Positions 1 through 5,848 of a DNA stretch of 7,345 nt are shown here, piece after piece. The notes beneath the pieces were generated by a model that saw only the letters and a list, made by a program, of their open reading frames with translations, was not told the origin of the DNA and searched no databases. Source of the DNA: VBAS01 sp044867875 (GTDB lineage Bacteria > Bacteroidota > Bacteroidia > Chitinophagales > Chitinophagaceae); NCBI GenBank assembly GCA_044867875.1, contig JBIOVR010000207.1, positions 1 through 7,345 on the forward strand. The letters are read 5' to 3'. How positions within the stretch are numbered: the first letter of the stretch is position 1; the number at the start of each line of letters is the position of its first letter. The position numbers and the translations under genes are program-made.

Positions 1-983
1 ACTCTGTTTATTCAAGCGGCCCGGTGGTGGACATTGATTTTACAAAAAATAAAATGCTTGCCTGTAATATTGGTGTCTTGAATCCTAATAATGGCATGTT
101 TGGTAAAGCGCAGTTTATAAATGCGAATGGAAAAGAAAAAATGTTTGAAGACACAGTTGCATTATTTGATAAATTAAGACGACCTGTTCAAATTACAACT
201 GCAGATCTCAATAATGACGGGAAGAATGACTACCTGGTTTGTGAGTTTGGAAATTTGATAGGAGAGTTGTCGTGGATGGAAAATATGGGAAACAATAAAT
301 TTACAAAACATGTATTAAGAGCTTATCCCGGCGCCATCAAGGCTTATATCAATGACTATAATCATGATGGAGCACCTGACATTTGGGTTTTATTTGCACA
401 GGGAGAGGAAGGCGTTTTTTTATTTACAAACAAAGCGAATGGGGAATTTGAAACGAAAGAAGTTTTGCGTTTACCTTCGATCTATGGTTCTTCATATTTT
501 GAATTGACAGATTTCAATAAAGACGGTTACCTGGATATTGTTTATACATGTGGTGATAATGCCGATTATTCCGTTGTTTTTAAACCGTATCATGGCGTGT
601 ATATTTTTTTGAATGACAAGACTAACCAGTTTACTCAAAAATATTTTTTCCCTATAAATGGATGTTATAAAGCTATGGCGAGAGATTATGATGGAGATGG
701 CGACCTGGATATTGCAGCTATTTCTTTTTTTGCTGATTATGAACACCAGCCAGAGGAAGGTTTTGTTTATTTGAAAAATGAAGGCAATTTTAATTTCAGA
801 GCATATAGCGTTCCCGAAGCCCAGTCCGGCAGATGGCTTACTATGGATGCTGGCGATCTGGATGGAGATGGGAAAATTGATATTGTGTTGGGAAATTTCA
901 CTTTGGGCCCATCGGTATTTAAATCTAAAGGGGACAAGGCACAAACACCACCATTTATAATTTTGAAAAATACAGGTAAGTAA
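1..983 (+). CDS. FG-GAP/VCBS repeat beta-propeller protein, C-terminal part (5'-partial)
   Basis: The reading frame is open to the left edge (first full codon at base 3) and stops with TAA at 981-983. The GTG at 24 is an internal Val codon, so the true start lies outside the window. Five calcium-loop motifs of the form Dx[DN]xDG are visible, with first Asp codons at bases 204 (DLNNDG), 354 (DYNHDG), 510 (DFNKDG), 684 (DYDGDG) and 855 (DLDGDG). They are spaced 50-58 codons apart, and each is followed by a hydrophobic strand such as DIVYT or DIVLGNF. This periodicity is that of FG-GAP/VCBS blades, which fold as an integrin-alpha-like beta-propeller and usually bind Ca2+ in secreted or surface proteins. 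No C-terminal sorting domain follows the last blade; the protein ends in FIILKNTGK. The specific ligand or role is unknown. A thioredoxin-like gene follows after 33 bp and may be co-transcribed. Confidence 0.88.
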   Translation, partial: SVYSSGPVVDIDFTKNKMLACNIGVLNPNNGMFGKAQFINANGKEKMFEDTVALFDKLRRPVQITTADLNNDGKNDYLVCEFGNLIGELSWMENMGNNKFTKHVLRAYPGAIKAYINDYNHDGAPDIWVLFAQGEEGVFLFTNKANGEFETKEVLRLPSIYGSSYFELTDFNKDGYLDIVYTCGDNADYSVVFKPYHGVYIFLNDKTNQFTQKYFFPINGCYKAMARDYDGDGDLDIAAISFFADYEHQPEEGFVYLKNEGNFNFRAYSVPEAQSGRWLTMDAGDLDGDGKIDIVLGNFTLGPSVFKSKGDKAQTPPFIILKNTGK

Positions 984-1016
984 AGAATTAAACAATAATA
1001 AAAGATTGCTCCAGAC

Positions 1017-1511
1017 ATGAACAGGTTTAGGATTTATTTGACCGCATCTATTTTTTCCTGCTTTGTATTCATTTTGTTTTTCCCTTCAAGAATGAATTCT
1101 CAAACAATTCCTCCTTTCAAAATGACGCTTTCAAATAATAAGATCTTGAATGCAGCTGATCTGCCTAAAGGCAAACCATTAGTTCTTATTTATTTCGATC
1201 CTGATTGTGATCATTGTCAAAAACTGATGACCGAACTTTTTAAAAAGATAAATAGTTTTAAGAAAGTAGAAATGGTGCTGATAACATTTAAATCTGTAAC
1301 AGAAGTAGCTGCATTCGAAAAAAAATATACTACAAGCAAATATGCGAACATGAAAGTTGGTACCGAAGGCACTCTTTTTTACCTGAAGAATTATTACAAA
1401 TTAGTAAAGATGCCATTTACTGCTTTATATGACAGTAAAGGAAATTATAGTTATTCATACAGGGATGAAACTCCAATGGATGATCTGATAAAGAGATTGC
1501 AGGGTCTTTAA
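1017..1511 (+). CDS. Secreted or membrane-anchored thioredoxin-fold protein (TlpA/redoxin-like)
   Basis: This 164-residue protein starts at ATG 1017. Residues 4-22 form a hydrophobic N-terminal segment after a short basic stretch (MNRFR), consistent with a signal peptide (possible cleavage near residue 29) or a membrane anchor, so the domain would sit in the periplasm. The thioredoxin core follows: strand LVLIYFDPD (55-63), the redox motif C64-D-H-C67, and a MPFT segment with the expected cis-proline at P133, followed by ALYDSKG, the usual last strand and turn. CxxC plus cis-Pro indicates a dithiol-disulfide oxidoreductase or reductant of the TlpA/AhpC-TSA superfamily. The CDHC dipeptide does not by itself tell oxidase from reductase. 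No cytochrome c biogenesis genes are adjacent, so a specific partner cannot be named. The upstream FG-GAP gene, 33 bp away on the same strand, suggests an operon. The downstream gap to pyrB is 90 bp. Confidence 0.85.
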   Translation: MNRFRIYLTASIFSCFVFILFFPSRMNSQTIPPFKMTLSNNKILNAADLPKGKPLVLIYFDPDCDHCQKLMTELFKKINSFKKVEMVLITFKSVTEVAAFEKKYTTSKYANMKVGTEGTLFYLKNYYKLVKMPFTALYDSKGNYSYSYRDETPMDDLIKRLQGL

Positions 1512-1586
1512 AAATCACTGGCAAACTTTATATAATGAGGTTGAGTGGCAGCTTAAAACTTTTTTATCAAAAAAAACTGAATACCC

Positions 1587-1594
1587 TATCTTCG
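1587..1594 (+). promoter_or_regulatory. Possible -7 promoter box for pyrB (TATCTTCG)
   Basis: TATCTTCG differs at one base from the Bacteroidota -7 consensus TAnnTTTG and ends seven bases before the pyrB ATG, which would give a very short leader. The same degenerate form (TAnnTTCG/TTTCG) occurs just before pyrE. I see no clear -33 TTTG at the right distance, so this is tentative. Confidence 0.35.
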
Positions 1595-1601
1595 CTTTTT
1601 A

Positions 1602-2534
1602 ATGAGCCTCTCTACCAGACACCTTCTTGGTATAAAAGACCTGACAGTAGACGATATTTCCCTTATTTTAACGACAGCGGAACAATTCAAAGAAGTTTTA
1701 CAAAGACCTGTAAAAAAGGTTCCATCCTTACGTGATGTCACGATCGTCAATCTCTTTTATGAAAATTCTACGAGGACGAGATTCTCTTTTGAGCTTGCGG
1801 AAAAAAGATTAAGCGCCGATACGATCAATTTTGCCGTTTCCGGTTCTTCTGCAGCAAAAGGTGAAACCCTTCTTGACACAGTAAGGAATATTTTATCTAT
1901 GAAAGTGGATATGGTTGTAATGCGCCATAGTGCAAGCGGTGCGCCGCATTTTTTAGCTAAACATATTCCCGCTGCTATAATAAACGCAGGTGATGGAGTA
2001 AATGAACATCCAACACAAGGATTGCTTGATGCCTTTTCCATGAAGGAGAAATTCGGGAAGATTGAAGGATTAAAAGTTGCCATCATTGGTGATATTATGC
2101 ACAGCCGTGTTGCGATGAGTAATATTTACCTGCTGAATAAAATGGGAGCAAAAGTTACCGTGTGCGGTCCACCAACATTGATACCAAAATACATTCGTGA
2201 GTCATTCGGAGTAGAAGTGAATTATGATATTAAAGAAACATTAGAGTGGTGTGATGTTGCAAATGTTTTACGGATACAATTAGAACGCCAAAACCAGGTT
2301 TTGTTTTCATCATTGCGTGAATACAATATTGCATACGGGTTAAAAAGAAAATTGCTTGATAATTTAAATAAGGATATCGTGGTGATGCATCCTGGTCCGA
2401 TAAACAGGGGAGTGGAACTTGACAGTGATGTGGCTGATAGCAAGCAATCAATAATTTTGCAACAAGTGGAGAATGGGGTAGCAGTGAGGATGGCAGTGTT
2501 ATACTTGCTTTCAAACAGAAGTGTTCAAAACTGA
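1602..2534 (+). CDS. pyrB: Aspartate carbamoyltransferase catalytic subunit
   Basis: This 310-residue protein has the normal length of an ATCase catalytic chain. It transfers the carbamoyl group from carbamoyl phosphate to L-aspartate, the committed step of pyrimidine synthesis, in the cytoplasm. Family motifs appear in order: the carbamoyl-phosphate loop STRTR (56-60) within FYENSTRTRFSFELA; the S80s-type loop SSAAKGETLLDT (82-93) with Lys86; R108-H109; HPTQ (136-139) before GLLDAF; GDIMHSR (163-169); RIQLERQ (224-230); and HPGPINRG (263-270). All expected substrate-binding residues are present. The ATG at 1602 fits because MSLSTRHLLGI matches the usual N-terminus. A pyrB-out-of-frame ATG at 1535 is not used. 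No regulatory-chain gene pyrI follows, so a trimer acting alone, or with a distant partner, is possible. A repeat element, not a pyrimidine gene, comes next. Confidence 0.97.
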   Translation: MSLSTRHLLGIKDLTVDDISLILTTAEQFKEVLQRPVKKVPSLRDVTIVNLFYENSTRTRFSFELAEKRLSADTINFAVSGSSAAKGETLLDTVRNILSMKVDMVVMRHSASGAPHFLAKHIPAAIINAGDGVNEHPTQGLLDAFSMKEKFGKIEGLKVAIIGDIMHSRVAMSNIYLLNKMGAKVTVCGPPTLIPKYIRESFGVEVNYDIKETLEWCDVANVLRIQLERQNQVLFSSLREYNIAYGLKRKLLDNLNKDIVVMHPGPINRGVELDSDVADSKQSIILQQVENGVAVRMAVLYLLSNRSVQN

Positions 2535-2539
2535 ATTTA

Positions 2540-2637
2540 AGATTTTAGATTTGCGATCCGATAGCTATCGGATGTAGATTGAACACGGCAAAATCTGAAG
2601 TCTGTCCGAAGTACTTCTTCGGAGAAATCTAAAATCT
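2540..2637. repeat. Structured intergenic repeat element with 13-bp terminal inverted repeats and two inner hairpins
   Basis: Perfect 13-bp inverted repeats, AGATTTTAGATTT (2540-2552) and AAATCTAAAATCT (2625-2637), enclose two further hairpins. The first is the perfect 18-bp palindrome ATCCGATAGCTATCGGAT (2556-2573). The second has 7-bp arms TCCGAAG (2605-2611) and CTTCGGA (2617-2623) around the loop TACTT. The element fills almost the whole pyrB-coaD gap, starting 5 bp after the pyrB stop and ending 8 bp before the coaD ATG. It codes for nothing. The layout resembles REP/BIME or MITE-type dispersed repeats. I recall similar AAATCTAAAATC-rich hairpin sequences between genes in Bacteroidota genomes, but only one copy lies in this window, so dispersal is not shown here. 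It could also act as a transcript-stabilising or attenuating structure; it lacks the T-run of a classic terminator. Confidence 0.75.
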
Positions 2638-2645
2638 GCAATCAA

Positions 2646-3107
2646 ATGCGTATCTGTTTATTCCCAGGCACTTTCGATCCTCTTACATTGGGTCATGTTG
2701 ATATCATCACCCGTTCATTGCCGCTTTTTGATAAGATCGTAGTAGGTATTGGCATCAATACATCCAAGGCGCCAATGTTTACGCCGGAAAAAAGATTAAG
2801 CTGGGTAAAAGAAATTTTTAAGAATGAACCTAAGGTGGAAGGCGCCGTATACGAGGGACTAACAGTAAATTTTTGCAGGAAAATAGATGCAAGGTTTATT
2901 TTAAGAGGCATTCGTTATGTCAGCGATTTTGAATACGAGAAAACAATTGCTGATGCTAATCGTACTCTTGACAAATCAATTGAAACGATTTTTCTTACCG
3001 GCGAACCTAAATACACTTCGGTGGCTTCCACAATTGTAAGAGATATTATAAAAAATGGGGGAGACGCTTCGCATTTTTTACCACCGGAAGTAGCAAATAC
3101 ATTATAG
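2646..3107 (+). CDS. coaD: Phosphopantetheine adenylyltransferase
   Basis: This 153-residue protein is of usual family length. It transfers AMP from ATP to 4'-phosphopantetheine to give dephospho-CoA, the penultimate step of coenzyme A synthesis, as a cytoplasmic (typically hexameric) enzyme. The N-terminal signature FPGTFDPLTLGH (6-17) contains the nucleotidyltransferase motif T14-x-G-H17. Lys41 in NTSKAPMF, the substrate-binding ILRGIRYVSDFEYE block (85-98, Arg87 and Arg90), and the C-terminal nucleotide-binding TSVASTIVRD (124-133) are all present. The ATG at 2646 is right because family members begin only a few residues before FPGTFDP. The leader between the pyrB stop and this ATG is almost entirely the hairpin repeat at 2540-2637, so any promoter must lie in that repeat or inside pyrB; read-through from pyrB is plausible. 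Confidence 0.97.
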   Translation: MRICLFPGTFDPLTLGHVDIITRSLPLFDKIVVGIGINTSKAPMFTPEKRLSWVKEIFKNEPKVEGAVYEGLTVNFCRKIDARFILRGIRYVSDFEYEKTIADANRTLDKSIETIFLTGEPKYTSVASTIVRDIIKNGGDASHFLPPEVANTL

Positions 3108-3121
3108 ATTTCTTTCTTCAT

Positions 3122-3129
3122 TATATTTG
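3122..3129 (+). promoter_or_regulatory. Bacteroidota -7 promoter box (TATATTTG) for the thioesterase gene
   Basis: TATATTTG is an exact match to TAnnTTTG and lies 17 bases before the ATG at 3147, in the 39-bp gap after coaD. No exact TTTG was seen at the expected -33 distance; only T-rich sequence precedes it. Confidence 0.5.
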
Positions 3130-3146
3130 TTTGAATAACTTTTTTT

Positions 3147-3584
3147 ATGACGATCTGGTTTGATAAAAAGATTTCAGTTGAAAGTTTAAAAGAATTTGGT
3201 AAGGGAACAATGACCGAACATTTAGGCATTGAATGGATTGAACTTGGAAAGGATTTTTTCAAAGCAAAAATGCCGGTTGATCACAGGACAATACAACCAC
3301 TTGGCTTATTACATGGCGGCGCATCTTGTGTTTTAGCGGAGACTATTGGCAGTGTTGCTTCCCATCTTGTTATTGATCCTTCAGAATTTTATCCTGTAGG
3401 CATTGAGATCAACGCTAATCATATTCGAAGTGCAAGAGAAGGGTTTGTTTATGGCACATGTACCCCTTTGCATATCGGGTCATCTACTCATGTGTGGGAT
3501 ATTCGAATCACCAACGAGGAGGAGAAATTAATTTGTATCAGCCGGCTTACTGTTGCTATTATGAAGAAAAAAGTATCAGGATGA
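3147..3584 (+). CDS. Hotdog-fold acyl-CoA thioesterase, PaaI family (YdiI/MenI-like)
   Basis: This 145-residue single-domain hotdog protein probably hydrolyses an acyl-CoA in the cytoplasm. The key segments are MPVDHRTIQPLGLLHGGAS (42-60) with HGG at 56-58, the catalytic-type Glu65 in LAETIGS, EINANHIRSAREG (87-99), TPLHIGSSTHVW, and the final strand SRLTVAIM. The segments, spacing and N-terminal IWxxKIS closely resemble my memory of E. coli YdiI/MenI, which cleaves 1,4-dihydroxy-2-naphthoyl-CoA in menaquinone synthesis, and its paralogue EntH. Menaquinone is the usual quinone in this phylum, so MenI is attractive, but no men genes are nearby and substrate ranges in this family are broad; I therefore leave the symbol empty. 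The start at ATG 3147 is supported by the N-terminal match and the promoter-like box upstream. The last 9 bp overlap the 3' end of the convergent Nudix gene. Confidence 0.9.
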   Translation: MTIWFDKKISVESLKEFGKGTMTEHLGIEWIELGKDFFKAKMPVDHRTIQPLGLLHGGASCVLAETIGSVASHLVIDPSEFYPVGIEINANHIRSAREGFVYGTCTPLHIGSSTHVWDIRITNEEEKLICISRLTVAIMKKKVSG

Positions 3585-4202
3585 GAACCCCGCTTCCAAT
3601 ACATCATTAACCGAAGGAAATGAATTCTGTAAATATTTTTGAAGGTCATTTTTCCCAACCCATTCCAGTTTAGTTATTTGTTCTGATGCTTGTGGAAGAA
3701 GTTTTTGCTCACTACCTGCTTCCATTGTAAACCATTTAGTTTCTTTTAGAACAGACTTACTTCCTTCGTGATAGGTGTGATAGGTAGTGATAAGAGAAGA
3801 TATTAATTTAACTTCTTTTAAACCTGTTTCTTCTTCAGTCTCTCTTATAGCACATTCTTCGAAAGTTTCTTTTTTATCCATTTTCCCTTTTGGCAGATCC
3901 CATTTTCCTCTGCGAAACATCATTAATACTTCCTTATTTTCATTCAGGACAAAACCACCTCCTGCCTTTATTAAAGTAAATTTTTTAAAGAAAGCATCTT
4001 TCAATTCTTTGAGGTCTTTATGAAAAAAAACACCGGCATGAACAGAAGGATCCTGCATTTCATGTATCATGCTTTTTACTGTATGCAGGTTTAGCTCATC
4101 AATAAAGACCGCGTCATCATGATGAACATAAGGCTGAAGAGTAGCATCAACATTATCGCATAAAAACAAAGGCTTGTCGTCGAAATAGATTTTTATAAAC
4201 AT
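3576..4202 (-). CDS. Nudix hydrolase with a conserved-looking N-terminal extension
   Basis: From ATG 4202 (reading leftward) the protein has 208 residues. An alternative ATG at 4283 would add 27 residues but would run into pyrE coding sequence, and those residues look non-native, so I prefer 4202. The Nudix box Gx5Ex7REUxEExGU is complete at residues 106-128 (Gly106, Glu112, Arg120-Glu121, Glu124-Glu125, Gly127), with Thr122 where an aliphatic residue is usual. It is preceded by RRGKWDLPKGK. The glutamates coordinate the divalent metal used to cut a nucleoside-diphosphate-X bond. Residues 1-75 are a separate segment of unknown function, giving a protein longer than the minimal 140-160-residue Nudix fold. 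The box does not reveal the substrate. The gene faces away from pyrE with a 42-bp gap and converges on the thioesterase with a 9-bp overlap. Confidence 0.9.
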   Translation of the reverse strand: MFIKIYFDDKPLFLCDNVDATLQPYVHHDDAVFIDELNLHTVKSMIHEMQDPSVHAGVFFHKDLKELKDAFFKKFTLIKAGGGFVLNENKEVLMMFRRGKWDLPKGKMDKKETFEECAIRETEEETGLKEVKLISSLITTYHTYHEGSKSVLKETKWFTMEAGSEQKLLPQASEQITKLEWVGKNDLQKYLQNSFPSVNDVLEAGFSS

Positions 4203-4232
4203 TACAGTTGCTTTTGGCTCGTGGCTTTTCTT

Positions 4233-4240
4233 TACTTTCG
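4233..4240 (+). promoter_or_regulatory. Possible -7 promoter box for pyrE (TACTTTCG)
   Basis: TACTTTCG differs at one base from TAnnTTTG and ends 4 bp before the pyrE ATG at 4245. A TTTG at 4213-4216 could be the -33 element, with 16 bp between the boxes, slightly short of the usual spacing. This near-leaderless arrangement sits inside the 42-bp gap shared with the divergent Nudix gene, and it supports 4245 rather than 4221 as the pyrE start. Confidence 0.4.
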
Positions 4241-4244
4241 TCGC

Positions 4245-4877
4245 ATGACAGATGCTAAAGTGGTAGCAGAAAAGCTGCTTCAAGTTAACGCAGTAAAATT
4301 GAATCCCGAAAATCCCTTTACCTGGGCGAGTGGTTGGAAAAGCCCCATCTATTGCGACAATCGTAAAGTGCTTTCATTCCCCTTTATCCGTGATTATATA
4401 AAATCAGAGCTGTGTAATGTTGTTTTTGAAAAATTTCCAGAGGCAGAGATGCTGGCAGGTGTGGCTACAGCAGGCATTGCCTGGGGTGCTATGGTTGCCG
4501 ACCAATTAAAGCTTCCTTATGTATATGTGCGTCCAAAACCCAAGGAACATGGCTTAGGAAATCAAATCGAAGGCTATTATGAAACGGGACAAAAGGTAGT
4601 TGTCATAGAAGATCTTGTTTCTACGGGTAAAAGCAGCCTTCAGGTCATCGATGTCTTAAAAGAAGCGGGTCTTGAGATTGCCGGAATGGTTTCCATTTTC
4701 ACGTATGGCTTCCCAGTTGCCAGTGAGATGCTTCAAAATGCGGGCATTACCTATTATCCCCTTACTGATTATCCAACTCTTATTCAGCTTGCAGCGGAAA
4801 AGCAAATTATCTCGTCTGATCAATCGGAAATTTTGTTAAAATGGCAAGCTGACCCTGCTGGATGGAAGGGAGTTTAG
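4245..4877 (+). CDS. pyrE: Orotate phosphoribosyltransferase
   Basis: This 210-residue enzyme joins orotate to PRPP to give orotidine 5'-monophosphate, the fifth step of de novo pyrimidine synthesis, in the cytoplasm as a dimer. Diagnostic segments are FTWASGWKSPIYCDNR (25-40), the orotate-binding and phosphate-binding N-terminal region; AGVATAGIAWG (71-81); the catalytic flexible loop RPKPKEHGLGNQIEG (96-110) with Arg96, Lys98, Lys100 and His102; and the PRPP-binding motif VVVIEDLVSTGKSS (118-131) with the acidic pair Glu122-Asp123. A frame-open ATG at 4221 would add eight residues (MAFLYFRR) ahead of the family-typical MTDAKVVAEKLL. I choose 4245 for that reason and because a promoter-like box covers 4233-4240. 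The HMA gene starts 25 bp after the stop and is probably co-transcribed. Confidence 0.96.
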   Translation: MTDAKVVAEKLLQVNAVKLNPENPFTWASGWKSPIYCDNRKVLSFPFIRDYIKSELCNVVFEKFPEAEMLAGVATAGIAWGAMVADQLKLPYVYVRPKPKEHGLGNQIEGYYETGQKVVVIEDLVSTGKSSLQVIDVLKEAGLEIAGMVSIFTYGFPVASEMLQNAGITYYPLTDYPTLIQLAAEKQIISSDQSEILLKWQADPAGWKGV

Positions 4878-4902
4878 TAATTTGCTTTTAAATCGATCTT
4901 TA

Positions 4903-5295
4903 ATGAAGAAAATAGTTCTCGGAATACTCGCGGTTAGTGGTTTTGCAATGACCAGTTCAGCGCAGGTAAAAGCCTCAATGACCGCTAAAATTAAGACGCC
5001 GACTGTGGGTTGTGATGATTGTAAAAATAGAATCGAGACTTATCTAAAGAGATATGACGGCGTCACCTCGATCCAGGTAAACTGGCATCAAAAGATCACT
5101 ACAGTAAAATATCTGACAGACCGAACAAATATTGAAGAAATAAAAGCTGCAATATCAAATTGTGGCTACGACGCCGATGATATTCCGGCTTTTGAAGAAG
5201 CATATAAACGACTCCCAAAAACATGCAAAAAGCCGGAAGATGGGGGGCCAACGAAAGCTCCAAATATTCATGCTCCGCCCGTAGTCAAACAATAA
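4903..5295 (+). CDS. Secreted heavy-metal-associated (HMA) domain protein
   Basis: From ATG 4903 the protein has 130 residues. A TTG at 4882 would extend it but would spoil the signal peptide, so it is not used. Residues 1-20 (MKK, then a hydrophobic core ending SSA before Gln21) form a good Sec signal peptide, so the protein is likely periplasmic. Residues 26-95 form an HMA/ferredoxin-like fold. The metal-binding loop is VGC37-D-D-C40KNRIE, followed by GVTSIQVNWHQKITTVKY and the second helix ending SNCGYDADDIPA. Such domains bind Cu(I) or related soft metals through CxxC; here the common GMTCxxC Met is replaced (TVGCDDC). Cys87 and Cys108 (LPKTCKK) are additional possible ligands. The tail from 109 on is Pro/Lys-rich and probably disordered. 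No metal ATPase or efflux gene is adjacent; the gene follows pyrE by 25 bp and ends before a terminator. Confidence 0.87.
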   Translation: MKKIVLGILAVSGFAMTSSAQVKASMTAKIKTPTVGCDDCKNRIETYLKRYDGVTSIQVNWHQKITTVKYLTDRTNIEEIKAAISNCGYDADDIPAFEEAYKRLPKTCKKPEDGGPTKAPNIHAPPVVKQ

Positions 5296-5308
5296 AAAAT
5301 TTTACTTG

Positions 5309-5336
5309 CCCCTTGCACAGCAGGGGGTATTTTTTT
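5309..5336 (+). terminator. Rho-independent terminator after the pyrE-HMA unit
   Basis: Stem CCCCT (5309-5313) pairs with AGGGG (5322-5326), extended by a GC/GC pair across one bulged T with an ACA loop. A run of seven Ts (5330-5336) follows. It begins 13 bp after the HMA stop codon, as expected for the end of a + strand transcript. Confidence 0.75.
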
Positions 5337-5433
5337 GCCTTGTATTTCCAAATAAATATTCGGCGTCGCACCCGGTGAAATCTGCGGACTCCTCATTTAA
5401 AATCCTGGTCATCTACCCCTCAATAATTCCTAA

Positions 5434-5451
5434 TTCTTGAACACTCAAGAA
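5434..5451. repeat. Perfect 7-bp hairpin TTCTTGA-ACAC-TCAAGAA
   Basis: Perfect arms with a four-base loop, lying about 100 bp after the terminator. There is no T-run after it, so it is not an obvious terminator. It could be an operator-like inverted repeat or a folded RNA segment; no function can be assigned. Confidence 0.45.
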
Positions 5452-5762
5452 CTGGTTCCAAAATGATTAGATATCTAGGACTCTTAACTTATCATGGCCT
5501 CTTCCAAGCCATTTCTTTTCCGCTCCTTTCTATTTGATTTTTGCTACCAATTATTTCAATTGAATATGAAAATGGTGATATAGCTCAGAATTACTGAAAT
5601 TTTTGTTTACTAAAATGATTACTATTCCTGATTTTTCCAAGTGGTTTATTTTGGCCAATACTAAAGGCTACATTAATTGTTAATAAACTGTTGATAACAA
5701 TGAACTAAAATCATGTTACTTAAAATTTTAAAATTGAATTTTTATCTAGAAAAAGCCAGTAA

Positions 5763-5831
5763 TAGGTGATTTATTAATCCAAATAGCCGCTACTGAATAT
5801 TTTAAGGTTATTATTTAATAATCAAAGCCTA
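5763..5831. repeat. Imperfect inverted repeat around 5763-5777 / 5815-5831
   Basis: TAGG-TGA-TTATTAA on the left pairs with TTAATAA-TCA-CCTA on the right, giving 14 pairs interrupted by one bulged T (5770) and a bulged AAG (5825-5827). It competes with the smaller hairpin at 5806-5823. The arms are AT-rich, so chance is a real alternative. Confidence 0.3.
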
Positions 5832-5848
5832 ATGAGAAACTCCTCAAT

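Noticed and set aside
492..1018. Long minus-strand frames opposite the FG-GAP gene.
   Set aside because: They are antisense to a clear repeat protein; their translations lack domain character and arise from the coding strand's base pattern.
1535..1735. 66-codon frame overlapping the start of pyrB in another frame.
   Set aside because: Most of it lies inside the strongly supported pyrB coding region, and its product shows no recognisable features.
2915..3262. 115-codon minus-strand frame spanning the end of coaD and the start of the thioesterase gene.
   Set aside because: It is antisense to two well-supported genes and crosses their intergenic promoter; the product is unrecognisable.
4203..4283. 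27-residue N-terminal extension of the Nudix protein from ATG 4283.
   Set aside because: It would lie on the opposite strand of the pyrE start and promoter-like box; the segment is unlike the rest of the protein, and ATG 4202 gives a sensible N-terminus.
5494..5583. Short frame of 29 codons beginning MASSKPFLFRSF.
   Set aside because: Too short, unrecognised, no promoter-like box at a suitable position, and expected by chance in gene-free DNA.
5574..5640. GGTGATATAGCTCAG resembles the 5' part of a tRNA gene (acceptor arm and D-arm start).
   Set aside because: No D-loop GG, anticodon stem, GGTTCGA T-arm or matching 3' acceptor strand follows; the downstream sequence is plain AT-rich DNA.
5675..5702. 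TGTTGATAA near 5689 is one base from a DnaA box (TGTGGATAA), and the surroundings are AT-rich with TTAATAA, which could hint at an origin.
   Set aside because: It is a single imperfect box, with no cluster of boxes and no dnaA/dnaN or other origin-linked genes in the window.
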